Source of the DNA: Tanypteryx hageni | Taxonomy: Eukaryota > Arthropoda > Insecta > Odonata > Petaluridae | Length of the DNA: 64,000 nucleotides | Assembly: GCA_028673005.1 (NCBI GenBank) | Contig: CM054113.1 | Location: forward strand, 169,491,337 to 169,555,336 | Direction of reading: 5' to 3' | Part shown: positions 1-11,519 of the stretch, piece after piece | Layout of the letters: each line of letters begins with the position of its first letter | Numbering within the stretch: position 1 is the first letter of the stretch | Notes under the pieces: model-generated | Told to the model about the DNA's origin: nothing | What the model saw: the letters and a program-made list of their open reading frames with translations, nothing else | Databases searched by the model: none | Made by a program: the position numbers and the translations under genes

Positions 1-409
1 AAACACAGAAAGGAGGACAGAATTCTCTTTAATATATGTACATATTAGATAATGCTCATTATTAGCAGTTTTCGAATTAAACAAACGTGATAATTCTCGA
101 CTTGATATTTTATAGCTCAGTTTGAACTTCACTATCTACCAACCAACTTTAGTTTAAAATTTAAAGAAATGTCATCATTTTGGCATGTAAGGTTTTCATT
201 TGATATTATCTTTGTATTTTGAACCTAATTTAAGGACATTTTATAGTTTTGTTAGTAGGTTTTCATTTTTTTTGCGAACTTTTAATATAAACCTAAGAAT
301 TGTTATCATCTTGTAACGTAAGATTTTCTGTCACATATTTAAAATGTTACCAATTTAATGCTTTGTTTTTAGTGTTTTTCGTCATTGCTGAAAAGCACTA
401 TTATCTTTG
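1..409. other. AT-rich non-coding sequence
   Basis: No gene, RNA or clear repeat boundary is visible. The stretch is AT-rich and full of stops in all frames. It leads into the tandem repeat that starts near 410. Confidence 0.5.
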
Positions 410-1060
410 TAATGTCCGCCCGTCCGTACGCATATATCAGGGAAGAATTGGCTGAACCGATTTCAACAAAATTTGGTACATAGAATAATCAGGTAAATAA
501 TGACCAAGATGGCATATTTCGACCGGATCCATTCGGCAGGGGTGCCACAATTGCAAAGTTTAACTTTTTGGTAATTATGAATTTAGAAGGAATTGGGTGA
601 ACCGATTTCAACGAAATTTTGTATGAAAGAGGCGTGCAGCATAGAAAAGCAAAATCAAGATTTATAGTATATATACAGAAAACAGGGCTGCCATAATACA
701 AGAATTAAAATAATTCTTTTAACACGTATTTGTGTTGAACTTTCTGCATCAATTTTAACCAAATTTAGTGCTTATAATATACAAATATATAAAAAACCAT
801 ATTATTATATTTACACCAAATTGACTAAACAGGGGTGCCACAATTACAAATAAATATCTTTCAGTAATTAAGGATTTGGAAGGAATTAGCTGAACGAATT
901 TTAATTAAATTTTGTTTATAAGATTTGTACGACATACCATAATGAAATCAAGATGCTTAATGTGGAACTAAAGAGCAGGGCTACCACAGTGAAAAGTAAA
1001 ATAATATTTCTTTTACACAAATTTCTAGAGAACTGACATGGATTTTAACCAAATATAGTG
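410..1060 (+). repeat. Decayed tandem repeat, period about 147 bp
   Basis: Two motifs recur in turn. One reads roughly GAACCGATTTCAACGAAATT (near 450, 600, 745, 895 and 1035). The other reads GGGGTGCCACAATT or similar (near 540, 832 and 977). Spacing is about 145-150 bp, so about five degenerate monomers are present. The same two motifs occur reverse-complemented at 37970-38300, beside a Helitron-like 3' end. The array is therefore probably part of a dispersed, perhaps Helitron-derived, family. Confidence 0.55.
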
Positions 1061-1728
1061 AGTGTATTTAATCTTCATATAAAGAAATGTTATCACTTTC
1101 TTATGCTAGGCTTTGATTTTCTGTTATGCATTTTGAACGTAATTAAAAAATGTTACCACTAGTGTTATTTGGGGCTTGGAAATATTTGTGGGAGAACCCA
1201 AGAAAACATGTGCATCACATACTCAACATTCCATTTCAATAGTTCATCAATTTAAATTTAAGTATTTTCTTGGAATGAACAAAAGAGAAATGAAAAACGC
1301 ATGTGAAAATATGTGTAGGTAAACTGCACAATTGCCGAAGGAAGTGGTACTGCTTTGCAATGCGTGGTTTTCATTTGCTATTATGTGTTCGGAAGATTAA
1401 AGAATTTTTCATTTTATGACGCTGTTTTCATTTGCTGTAACATTTTCTTTTATTTTCTGTTAAACTGCATTATTTATGATAAAAACTGAATTTTTTAGGT
1501 TGACTGGGAACCATACTCCCAAAATAACATTGCATCTTATGGGAAAATAGGACGTGCACTTCACAAATTTGAATTTCACATCAGTTTTCTGGAAGCAGTT
1601 ATTCACCAAGTTCAAAAAAGTGGTGTATACAAAAGTTGGGGTTCAACTTATATGGCAAGTAGATGCCTAATCATGCATTTATGAGCTAAAAAACTGATGT
1701 GGGCTTATATGCCAGGTGGACTTTTACG
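1061..1728. other. Unassigned non-coding sequence
   Basis: No coding region or convincing element end is seen. The LINE remnant begins at its right edge. Confidence 0.4.
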
Positions 1729-1899
1729 CCACAATTCAGATTCTCTTCTTTGCCCGATATTCGAATGACCTTGATTTTTGTATTTATTTCCATACCGTAT
1801 TTTCTACCTGTTATTACTAGTCTATTTATCATTTTCTGGAGTTCCTCTTCCTTTCTTGCTAGAAGTACTTGATCATCCGTGTATTTTATTGTTCTTATA
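1729..1899 (-). mobile_element. Older LINE, RT segment with YTDD box (3' half of a split copy)
   Basis: Read on the - strand this encodes a LINE reverse-transcriptase active-site region: TIKYTDDQVLLA, then a helix with KEEELQKM, GRKYGMEIN and VIRISG. This is the palm motif C (normally YADD) and the region after it. The same motifs occur in the LINE at 45114-48059, but the two are clearly different families. The remnant is cut at 1899 by the + strand LINE and resumes at 5546. No intact ORF remains. Confidence 0.75.
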
Positions 1900-1904
1900 C
1901 CATC

Positions 1905-2801
1905 TGCTCTAGCACGGTCGCTCCATTGTTTGAGTGGGAGGTGTACGAGGATCTATGTGGCAGCGATCATTTCCCGATTATCCTGAAATGCTTATCTGCT
2001 AATGTTTCGGAGATGCGTTGCCCCAAGTGGGCCATAAAAAAAGCGGATTGGTGCAAGTTTTCAGGTACCGTTCAACTCACGGAAGAATAGTTCCCCTCGG
2101 GTGATGAACATGTGAGTCATTTAACGGATGCCTTAATAGAGGCAGCAAATGCAAGCATTCCGAAATCCTGCTCCTGACTAAAGTGAGTCCCAGTTCCATG
2201 GTGGAGTGAGGAATGCCATAAGGCGATCCGTGACAAGCGACAGGCTTTTCGGTTATTTCGTAATAACCCCACCGAGGAGAATATGTTGCGGTACCTGAGA
2301 TTGAAGGCATTTGCACGCATGATAATCAGGAAATGTAAGAGGGAATGTTGGAAGAAATATGTATCGACCATTACGAGTTCCACCCCGGTCTCTGAGGTGT
2401 GGGAAAAGGTGAGGAAGATTTCCGGCCGAACTACCTCTTCCACAATTAGTGGGCTTATGGTAGATGGCTCGGTCATTACATCAAAAATTGGAATAGAAAA
2501 TGAGCTAGGGTCTCTCTTTGCTAAAGCATCTAGTTCAGAACGCATGTCACCAGTGTTTCTTATGCAGAAATACGAGCTGGAACAGCAGACTCTCAGATTT
2601 TCCTCTCGGAATACTGAGAGCTACAATCTGCCTTTCAGTGCATGGGAACTGGAAAATGCTTTGGCGGAGACCCGTGACAGCGCTCCAGGTTTGGACACCA
2701 TTCACTATGTGATGATACGTCACCTAAATCCTCCTGAGAAAGAATATCTGCTAAAGATGTACAACCGAATCTGGGTAGAAGGCATCTACCCCACGCAATG
2801 A
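1905..2801 (+). pseudogene. LINE ORF2 N-terminal part: endonuclease end and linker to RT
   Basis: The segment lies in the same frame as the downstream RT ORF. It is broken only by in-frame stops at 2088 (TAG), 2175 and 2184 (TGA) and 2799 (TGA). Early residues contain GSDHFPI, the last catalytic motif of LINE apurinic-type endonucleases, which nicks target DNA to prime reverse transcription. The linker that follows, with WWSEEC and LENALAETRDSAPGLD, is normal for LINE proteins just ahead of the RT fingers. Most of the endonuclease is missing through 5' truncation. The stops make it a pseudogene. Confidence 0.75.
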
Positions 2802-2816
2802 AGAGAGGCCATTGTA

Positions 2817-5027
2817 GTGACACTGCTTAAGTCAGGGAAAGATAAGAAACTGCCTGAGAGTTACCGACCGGTATCGCTCACTAGTTGCCTCTCCAAACTT
2901 ATGGAACGAATGGTCAATAGGCGTCTGGTTTGGTTTTTGGAATCAAACGGCCTATTGACCAACATTCAGTGTGGTTTTCGTCGCCACCGTCCCACCACCG
3001 ATCATCTGGTGAGATTGGAGAGAGCTGTGTGCGATGCTTTTATCAGGAAGCATCACCTCATTGCAGTTTTCTTTGATATTGCCCGGGCTTACGACACCAC
3101 GTGGAGATTCGGTATACTCCGTACATTGCATTCTTGGGGGTTAAGGGGTAACCTTCCTATATTTATCAAGAGCTTCTTATGGGAATGTTACTTCAGGGTG
3201 CGTATCGGGAGCGAAACTTCTCGAACGTTCCTTCAGGAGAATGTTGTTCCACAGGGGTCTATTTTGAGTGTAACCTTGTTTGCCATTGCCATAAATGGAA
3301 TGGCCCAATGTATTAGGTCTCCAGTAGAGGGAAGCCTCTACGTGGATGACCTGGCCATATATAGCAGTTCGCAAAATGTGGTAGCGGTTGAACGCCAGCT
3401 TCAGCTGACGATTAACCGCCTTAACGAGTGGGCCACAAACAATGGATTTACATTCTCAGCGAACAAGACAGTATGCGTCCACTTCTGTCGTGTTCTCGGC
3501 CTCCAACCGGACCCAGCGCTGTCACTAGCAGGAACCGAGCTTCCATTTGTTGAAACAGCACCATTTTTGGGTGTCCTGTTGGATCATAAGCTTACTTGGC
3601 GTCCTCATATGAAGAGGCTGAAGGCAAGCTGCCAATCGTCCTTGAACCTCTTGCGCATTCTAAGCCATAAATCATGGGATGCAGATCGGACAGTCTTACT
3701 AAGACTGTATCGATCAATTGCCCGCTCAAGATTGGACTACGGGAGCATTGTGTATGGATCATCTAAACCATCTGTACTAAAAACTATTGATGTGATTCAT
3801 CATACAGGGGTTCGCTTGGAGACTGGTGCATTTCGCACTAGCCCAATACCAAGTGTTCTCTGCGAATCCGGTGAACCATCACTGTATATGCGCCGGAAAC
3901 TGCTAGGTACTCGTTATGTAGCAGCTTTAAGCGCTAACCCAGATCATCCAGCTTACACAGCAGTTTTCGACCGTCGATTTGTGCAGTTATATGATGCCCG
4001 TATCCGCTCTGTAAAACCTCTGGCTGTGAGAATGCATAATGTTTTCGAAGAGATGTCCTTCGAATTGCCTCAGACATTAAAAACTGAGTGCAGCATATCT
4101 CCGCCGTGGATGCTGCATCGCCCCAACATCATTACTTCTCTTGCCAAATTACATAGGCCTTGTACTCTGCCTATTGAATACCGATGTGACTTCGAGAGAC
4201 TCTATGCACGGTTTCAGTCGTTCACTGCCATATACACGGACGGTTCTAAGCAGGGGGAGCATGTGGGGTGTGCTTTCACCATCGGCAAATGCTCGTACCG
4301 TTTCCGTCTACATCCGCTGTGTGGTATATTCACAGCGGAATTGTATGCTTTATGGGAAGCACTGAGGTTTGCATACTCATACCCCAGCAGTGAATATGTC
4401 ATCTTTACTGACTCACTGTCAGCCTTACGTGCAATAGAGTCTTTGTACCCTTCTCACCCTGTGGTTCAGAGGATCCAGTCATCCTTGATGGATCTGGATT
4501 CCATAGGGATGACGGTAGTTTTTATTTGGGTACCAGGTCACGTCGGTATTCCAGGTAATGAGAGGGCAGACAGGGCAGCAAAACTGGCTGCTAATGAAGA
4601 TTTTATAAACCAACCGAAAGTTTTTGTTGGGGACATTAAAACATATTTGAAGGAACGTGTCTATCAACAATGGCAAGAAGAATGGAATGGAGTTATCGGT
4701 AACAAACAGGGCAATAAAAAACACGGTACAACCATGGCAGTCCTCCAGGTCGTCCCGACTCGAAGAGGTTGCCATCGCAAGACTTCGCATAGGTCACTGC
4801 TGGTGGACGCACAGTTACCTATTGCGCGCGGAGGAACCCCCAGTTTGCGAGACATGTGTACTGCATTGACAGTGTCACATGTGTTACGGGACTGTATCCA
4901 ATTTAGGAATGAGAGAGAGAGGGCATGTATGGCTTCGAACCTCACTCTCTCTCTTGGAGATAATCCAGAATCTATAAATAGAACATTGTCATTCCTAAGG
5001 GAGTCCAGAATTTTAGCTTTTATTTAA
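2817..5027 (+). CDS. LINE reverse transcriptase-RNase H polyprotein (736 codons open)
   Basis: The protein copies element RNA into DNA at the insertion site. RT motifs are visible in order: SYRPVSLTS near residue 15, GFRRHRPTTDHL near 53, FFDIARAYD near 85-93 with the catalytic Asp, PQGSILSVTLF near 145, and YVDD at about 175-178. An RNase H domain follows at about 470-590, with Asp in YTDGS, Glu in TAELYALWEAL, Asp in FTDSLSA, and the NERAD Asp. The start shown is only the first Met after a TGA, and translation of the original element began upstream. Between about 4720 and 4860 the conserved frame (RLEEVAIARLRIGHCWWTHS, then a CETC motif) lies in the neighbouring frame. Two compensating frameshifts have therefore scrambled the segment before TVSHVLRDC. 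Confidence 0.85.
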   Translation: MTLLKSGKDKKLPESYRPVSLTSCLSKLMERMVNRRLVWFLESNGLLTNIQCGFRRHRPTTDHLVRLERAVCDAFIRKHHLIAVFFDIARAYDTTWRFGILRTLHSWGLRGNLPIFIKSFLWECYFRVRIGSETSRTFLQENVVPQGSILSVTLFAIAINGMAQCIRSPVEGSLYVDDLAIYSSSQNVVAVERQLQLTINRLNEWATNNGFTFSANKTVCVHFCRVLGLQPDPALSLAGTELPFVETAPFLGVLLDHKLTWRPHMKRLKASCQSSLNLLRILSHKSWDADRTVLLRLYRSIARSRLDYGSIVYGSSKPSVLKTIDVIHHTGVRLETGAFRTSPIPSVLCESGEPSLYMRRKLLGTRYVAALSANPDHPAYTAVFDRRFVQLYDARIRSVKPLAVRMHNVFEEMSFELPQTLKTECSISPPWMLHRPNIITSLAKLHRPCTLPIEYRCDFERLYARFQSFTAIYTDGSKQGEHVGCAFTIGKCSYRFRLHPLCGIFTAELYALWEALRFAYSYPSSEYVIFTDSLSALRAIESLYPSHPVVQRIQSSLMDLDSIGMTVVFIWVPGHVGIPGNERADRAAKLAANEDFINQPKVFVGDIKTYLKERVYQQWQEEWNGVIGNKQGNKKHGTTMAVLQVVPTRRGCHRKTSHRSLLVDAQLPIARGGTPSLRDMCTALTVSHVLRDCIQFRNERERACMASNLTLSLGDNPESINRTLSFLRESRILAFI

Positions 5028-5406
5028 TTTTTAAGTTTTTTTAATCTTTTGACAATGGGATAAGAGGAAGAAAGATCCTTTCTCTATCCATTTTTAAAGG
5101 TTTTATATTTTACGGGCATAATAACTCCTTCTAGTGCAGTGAAAGAATTTTATACATGTCAGGAGACCCTTATACAGTCTTGCTGATGTTTTATTCTACA
5201 GATTGGGAGAGACCCTTATACAATCTCTTACAATCTGTTTTTAACTTCATTTATTTATCTGTTTTATCTATTTATCTATCTGTTTTATCTATTTATTTAT
5301 ATATTTATTGTGTGTCTGGTGCTATGGTTAGTTTGCCACAAATGGGTTGTGGTTAAAAATGCATATTATGGCGATAATGGCCCAAGAGGCTGATTCGCCT
5401 TAAATT
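5028..5406 (+). other. 3' UTR of the I-type LINE
   Basis: Non-coding sequence between the RT-RNase H stop and the microsatellite tail. It includes TTTATCTGTTTTATCTA repeats near 5250-5300. The end, with GGCTGATTCGCCTTAAATTA, resembles I-type LINE 3' ends. Confidence 0.5.
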
Positions 5407-5544
5407 ACACACACACACGCACACACACTCACAGACAGACACACAGACAGACACACACACACACACACACAGACACACACACAGACACACACACACAGAC
5501 AGACATACAGACAGACACACAGACAGACACACACACACACACAC
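5407..5544. repeat. (AC)n/(ACAG)n microsatellite, LINE tail
   Basis: Alternating CA dinucleotides with CAGA interruptions fill the stretch. It directly precedes the right copy of the 9-bp target duplication, so it is probably the 3' tail of the LINE or an expansion of it. Apparent reading frames of Val-Cys repeats here are artefacts. Confidence 0.85.
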
Positions 5545-5545
5545 A

Positions 5546-5766
5546 GTTCTTATAATCCTTCCTCCAAATTTGAAATCTCCTCTGCCTTCTAACGCTTCTT
5601 GCATTCGACTTTCTCCATATATATTGAATAGGGTCGGCGATAGGCAGCAGCCCTGTCTCACTCCTCTACCGGTTTTTACTCCACAGGTGTCTGCATTCTC
5701 CAACCTGACCTTTACAACTTGATTCATATATAGATTCCTGATCAGTCTCCTGTCTTTTTTCAGTCA
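5546..5766 (-). mobile_element. Older LINE, RT segment before the active site (5' half of a split copy)
   Basis: On the - strand this encodes [35 protein letters not shown] and [11 protein letters not shown], which are LINE RT palm motifs preceding the YADD box. At 5546 it is interrupted by the I-type LINE. The frame continues at 1899 with IKYTDD. The 5' edge near 5766 adjoins Gypsy integrase sequence, consistent with a 5'-truncated LINE that landed in the Gypsy copy. Confidence 0.8.
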
Positions 5767-6310
5767 GTACACCTTCTACAGATTTCTTCAAGGTCCCTTC
5801 TTGCATCGGGCCAATAGAATCTCTCCCACACCTTTCTTAATGTTTTCGCGACTCCAAAATGTCCTCCACTACATACTGCATGTAATTCACTCAAAATGTC
5901 TTCAACCATTGACCTAGGGATCGCAATTTTCTATATCTGGGTCTTCCCACCGGGAGACTCCCAGATTCATAACAGCAACCCATACTGCAGCCTCAAGGAC
6001 TTCCATTGCGCCCCATACGATTTCGTAGTTTCTCCAAAGGGCGATATTTCTTCCCAAGTCGGTCGTTCATCACTTTTCTCCTTCCAAGCAATTATTGGGG
6101 CTAAATCCACATCCTCTCGTTGCTTCTGACTCATGGATGTCGCGAGTGCAGCACCTTCAGCTTGGATGATAGCTGTGCTTCCTTTGTATCAGCTCGACTG
6201 CAACTCTCACAGTCTTCAGGGCACGGTCTTCTCGACAATGCATCTGCATTACAATGTTTCCCACCTTTTCGATGCTTAATTTCAAAGTCGTCATAAGTGC
6301 CTTATCTTCC
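5765..6310 (-). pseudogene. Gypsy pol remnant: RNase H end and integrase zinc-binding domain
   Basis: On the - strand, FEIKHRKGGKHCNADALSRR marks the C-terminal end of a Gypsy RNase H (near 6220-6300). Further on, LHAVCSGGHFGVAKTLRKVW, then RFYWPD and CRRC (near 5765-5890), is the HHCC zinc-binding domain that begins integrase. Stops and frameshifts interrupt it. RT, protease and the integrase catalytic core are absent. I describe only the remnant. Confidence 0.7.
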
Positions 6311-6472
6311 CGCATCCCCAACATCTCTTTTGCGGCAGGAAGCAACTTGGCATTCATCTCTTTCCATCATCGCTCTGGATGCACTCTTTTCAATTGTACT
6401 GCTGTCTTCACGTTCGGTTTCTTCAGGATGCATTCGATAGATTCTACTGCGATTCTTGGCTGATCTAGTCGT

Positions 6473-7123
6473 TTAAAACTCAAGAGCATGAGCCAGCGCT
6501 TCATTCAGTCCTGTCGGCTTCATCAATCTAACATGTGTGTCCGTGTCGTAGATTCCATCGACGAATGTTCGTACAGCAATGTCCTCGACGATTTCTTGTG
6601 GGTAGTGGGAATATGCTAATCGGACTAACCGGTTGGTCTCGGCTACATGCCGCTGTAAATTTTCTCCTTGTTTTTGTACTTGTTGTTTGAGCTGTGCTCT
6701 ATACACATGTTTCAGGTTAGTGTCCCCGTAACTTAATTCTAGTTCGGTGGCAAGAATCTCAAATTCTTGCCACTTTTCCTTCGGCACAGACTGCAGGACG
6801 CTCGAGGCCTCACCTCGAAGAGAAGTTAATAAATTTGTTGTGTTAGTTTAATTTGACTATTTGTTTATGATGGCTATTGCTTCAAACTGATCTCTATACA
6901 CATTCTAACAACACGTTTTTCCGTCGAATGTAGGTAATTGGGCCGCCGCAGCTCTCGATAGTGATCCACTCGCGGCCAAGGTGTCGCCAGAGTGCGGTAT
7001 ATTAATTTGCTCTTCGACCGCTGCCAAACGGACTATTGATGTCATAAGTTCCACCCTTAATTTTTCAATTTCACCGCTTAATGTTCCTATTTTATTGTTA
7101 GAATTACTTTCTAAGCTCCACAT
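6473..7123 (-). pseudogene. Gypsy-like gag remnant
   Basis: One frame is followed on the - strand from Met at 7123, with in-frame stops between 6905 and 6787. The N-terminal part has a short coiled-coil-like stretch (EIEKLRVELMTSIVRLAAVE) and AQLPTFDGK. The later part has VYRAQLKQQVQKQGENLQ, LVRLAYSHYPQE, FVDGI and GLNEALAHALEF, typical of the capsid-like gag domain of arthropod and mollusc Gypsy elements. Gag assembles the particle in which reverse transcription occurs. A zinc knuckle is not seen, and the downstream sequence jumps to RNase H. Confidence 0.75.
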
Positions 7124-7140
7124 GCCTCATTACCAATGTT

Positions 7141-7476
7141 ATGTATTCTCGGCCGTTCTTCCCGTGTATTATGAATAAGTAGAGAGACACTCGTGGAATA
7201 CTCCTTTATTTAAATGGCAGGCCTCTTCGAACTCCAACAAAGCAAATCAACAATGTCACGTGAAACATCAACAAGATAAACATAGCAACTAATAACATCT
7301 TAAAGATCGGTATAATATATATGGTGTAAATTACATTTACATGTATGTAATAAACATGAAACAATAAAATAATATACAATAAAAAATAACTAATAATAGG
7401 TAAAAAAGTAATAAATATTAAACTTATAACTAATTCACATATGTAACAAATATAATGTTTACAAAATATACAACAT
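7141..7476. other. AT-rich spacer between Gypsy remnant and piggyBac
   Basis: Low-complexity AT sequence. A 22-bp segment near 7367 (AATATACAATAAAAAATAAC) recurs with one difference near 9164, on the other side of the transposase, in the same orientation. That may be chance in AT-rich DNA. No LTR pair is visible. Confidence 0.35.
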
Positions 7477-9132
<1,656 letters not shown>

Positions 9133-9139
9133 TAGGGTT

Positions 9140-9310
9140 AAGTAGCGTGATATAAATCACAAAATAATATGCAATAAAAAATAACAATATAACAGAATAT
9201 AACAATATAAAAGAATACAACAAGGTAACACAACATAACAATATAAAAGAATATAACAATGTAACAATATAACAAGGTAACAGAATATAACAACAAAAAC
9301 AAGAGAAAAA
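9140..9310. repeat. AT-rich low-complexity stretch, TAACAATATAA-type units
   Basis: Repeated short units such as AGAATATAACAATATAAC. Hydrophobic open frames on the - strand here are products of this bias, not genes. Confidence 0.6.
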
Positions 9311-9684
9311 TAAAAATGCTACGGAGCACAAACGGAAGGAAAACTGCTATACGTATTCACTTGAAAGCTCTACGAATAACTGACCTGAAAATGTCTTTGA
9401 AAGGTCAATACTAAAGGGTGCATACTTATCTTGAGGGGCATCACCAAGGGGGTGAGGCAAAGGACCTTTCAGGAATTGAGGAAAGAAAGAGTAGATGGGC
9501 AAAACCCTCTCAGGGCGAATGACCTAGCAATGAAAAGTCTCCTTGGTAGGGTAAAGAACATTTGGAGTAAGCAGTCAAAGCATCTGGGTTGTTAAGAGAA
9601 ATTTTGGCAACAGCGGTGCAAATGACTGTGAGTTCAGTATCTCGATATTTCAAAAAGCGCACTCCAAGAAACTCTCTGAGAAAT
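9311..9684. other. Unassigned sequence next to the hAT 3' end
   Basis: No recognisable domain. Part of it may be the 3' non-coding end of the hAT copy that follows. Confidence 0.35.
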
Positions 9685-9839
9685 TTAATCTGTCTCTCTG
9701 AGTGACCTCTGATGGTCGGAACATAAGCTACTAGGAAGGTCCGAAAAAACTCGGTTGCATTTCCAAAGGAAAGGTAAAAATGTAGTGGCCCAAGTATACT
9801 CGGGCTTGTCAGAATTTGACCCTCGCCCCGATCCAAGTA

Positions 9840-10745
9840 TACTCTGGGTAATCAGGGAAGTGGTTAATATTATTGCTACCTTGTGTTCTATTGACATGAT
9901 GGGCATGTTTCTTAACCACTCCTGATCCGTGGATGCTTGAAGATAGTTTTTAATTATTTTAAGCTTACTGAAACTTCTTTTGCAAGTAGCCAGCAAGCAG
10001 AGAAATATTCGAAAAGCAGTTTCTAAATTTGGATAAGATTCGGCTAGATTATATTCATGAGTTAACTGGAGGTCCAAACTAGTTGCAGATGAAATATTTG
10101 GAAACAACACTAATGCCTGATGTTTAAAACTCAATCTCTGATGAAATTTCCGAAGCATTCAAATTGCTCTCATATTTAAGATTTAAATCCACTGCTGCTT
10201 TTTGAAGATTAGCAGTATTCATTTTATCAAACGAATTGACCAAAAGAAAATTTAAATCAGAAGATATCTCATTTAAATTTTCATATCCCCAGTTTAACTC
10301 AAATATTATGCTGTCAAATATGGCTTTTATTTGTATTTTGAACATTTGTTCAGCTGATAAATTACAACTTTTGTCTTCCAACTCATAAAGCTGCTGTATT
10401 TTAATTTTTCGCTTTCTGGATTCCATAAATTCTGCTGGTATTTCTATATTTTCAGCAGTTTTTTTAATCAGTAAAAATATTTATCATATCGCTATCATTT
10501 CCACGCATTTCATAATCCATAGATTATCTTAGAAGCCTGATGAACAGTAATGCCTTTTGCTTGTTTTTGAGTTAGGATATTATGCCATATGGATAACGTG
10601 CACAAAAACTCATAATTATTTTTTTAAATTAGGCTATTAGCTGTTAAAACTATTTCTGCACATTTTGATTCACTAGAAACATTTTTAGAGCCTTGGTAAT
10701 TTCTGAAATCTGTGAATTAAGGCTGCAATTGAGTTTGCTTTTGAT
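9840..10745 (-). pseudogene. hAT transposase, C-terminal part with dimerisation domain
   Basis: It continues the hAT sequence beyond the inserted element. RWLSKANSIAAL (near 10740) is the conserved Trp-containing block. YNLAESYPNLETAFRIFLCL and FSKLKIIKNYLQ, followed by EWLRNMPIMSIEH (10090-9890), form the hAT C-terminal dimerisation domain. Several stops and shifts break it, and a frame at 10426-10124 covers the intervening helical region. The last recognisable residues are near 9850. Confidence 0.8.
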
Positions 10746-10751
10746 AACCAC

Positions 10752-11508
10752 CTACAGGGTTATCATTTTAAATGAGAGCCCATAGAAAATTTAATAACTT
10801 CGAGTAAGAGTGTTAGAGACATGAAACTTAGAATTAACAATCTTTATTGTCTGTATGATGTCGCCATGTGTTGCTAACCTGCAACACTACGAATGCGCAT
10901 GCACAGTGCAAGCGATAAACAAACATGGCGTTCAATGTAGAGGAGCGAGTGTTTAAGGTGGAACTTGACCTCAAATCAGAGTCATTTATAACTAATCAGG
11001 GTCATTTCTGTTGGCAATTTAGATGTTGTAAGGCACCAACAAAATCTATGATATTAAAGCTTGTGAAAATGTTCAGGGAGACTGGAAATGTGAATGTTGT
11101 GAGTTGTGTTCACTTGTTGACTTCTGACTGAGGATCGTTCAGCATAGGTTAGTGAGAGCCGCCACCACGCTGGCGAGATTTGTCACTGTTAGACCTCTTT
11201 CTGTGGGGTTTTATCAAAGACAATGCCTACAACAGCAATCCACGTAATCTGGATGAATTGAAAACCAACATATCCCACATCATTTCTAACATCACACCCA
11301 TCACGCTGCAGGCAGTGTCTTCGAACATGCTTCGTCATGCTCAGTTATGTATGCAACATGCTGATGGTCATTTTCAACATTATTTGTGACAATGTAAGTA
11401 ATGTCAGACAATAAAGCTTGTTAATTCTAAATTTCATGTCTTGAGCACTCTATTACTCAAAGTTATTAAAAATTTTATGGTTTCTCATTTAAAATGATCA
11501 TCCTGTAG
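10752..11508 (+). mobile_element. Mariner-superfamily deletion derivative with TIRs of about 105 bp
   Basis: The ends are long imperfect inverted repeats. Left begins CTACAGGGTTATCATTTTAA. The right end, read inwards, begins CTACAGGATGATCATTTTAA. Similarity continues for about 105 bp to TTTATTGTCTG. Between them are two transposase scraps on the + strand: HFCWQFRCCKAP with IKL-type helix sequence (10980-11090), and FLWGFIKDNAY, then NLDELKTNISHIISNI and HFQHYL (11195-11389). The second is the C-terminus of an IS630/Tc1/mariner-type transposase. The DDE core is deleted. A TA follows the right end, but the left flank reads AC. Confidence 0.8.
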
Positions 11509-11519
11509 TATCAGCATGA

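Larger units (their letters stand above)
1900..5545 (+). mobile_element. 5'-truncated I-type LINE retrotransposon
   Basis: This non-LTR retrotransposon carries the tail of an AP-endonuclease domain, a reverse transcriptase and an RNase H domain, an architecture typical of the I group. It is flanked by the 9-bp duplication GTTCTTATA at 1891-1899 and 5546-5554. The 5' end is truncated inside the endonuclease, just before the SDHFPI motif. The 3' UTR runs from 5028 to an AC/AG-rich microsatellite tail. It is inserted in the RT coding sequence of an older LINE on the opposite strand. Removing it restores that reading frame exactly. Confidence 0.85.
5765..7140 (-). mobile_element. Internally deleted Gypsy-like LTR retrotransposon remnant
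   Basis: Read on the - strand, gag coding sequence (7123 to about 6370) runs into the end of an RNase H domain and an integrase zinc-binding region (about 6310 to 5765). Protease and RT are missing, so an internal deletion removed most of pol. No paired LTRs are recognisable. The left edge is the junction with the truncated older LINE. Confidence 0.7.

Noticed and set aside
5353..5727. 124-codon - strand frame with a Val-Cys repeat tail
   Set aside because: Only the first about 60 codons are LINE RT. The tail is translation of the CA microsatellite belonging to another insertion.
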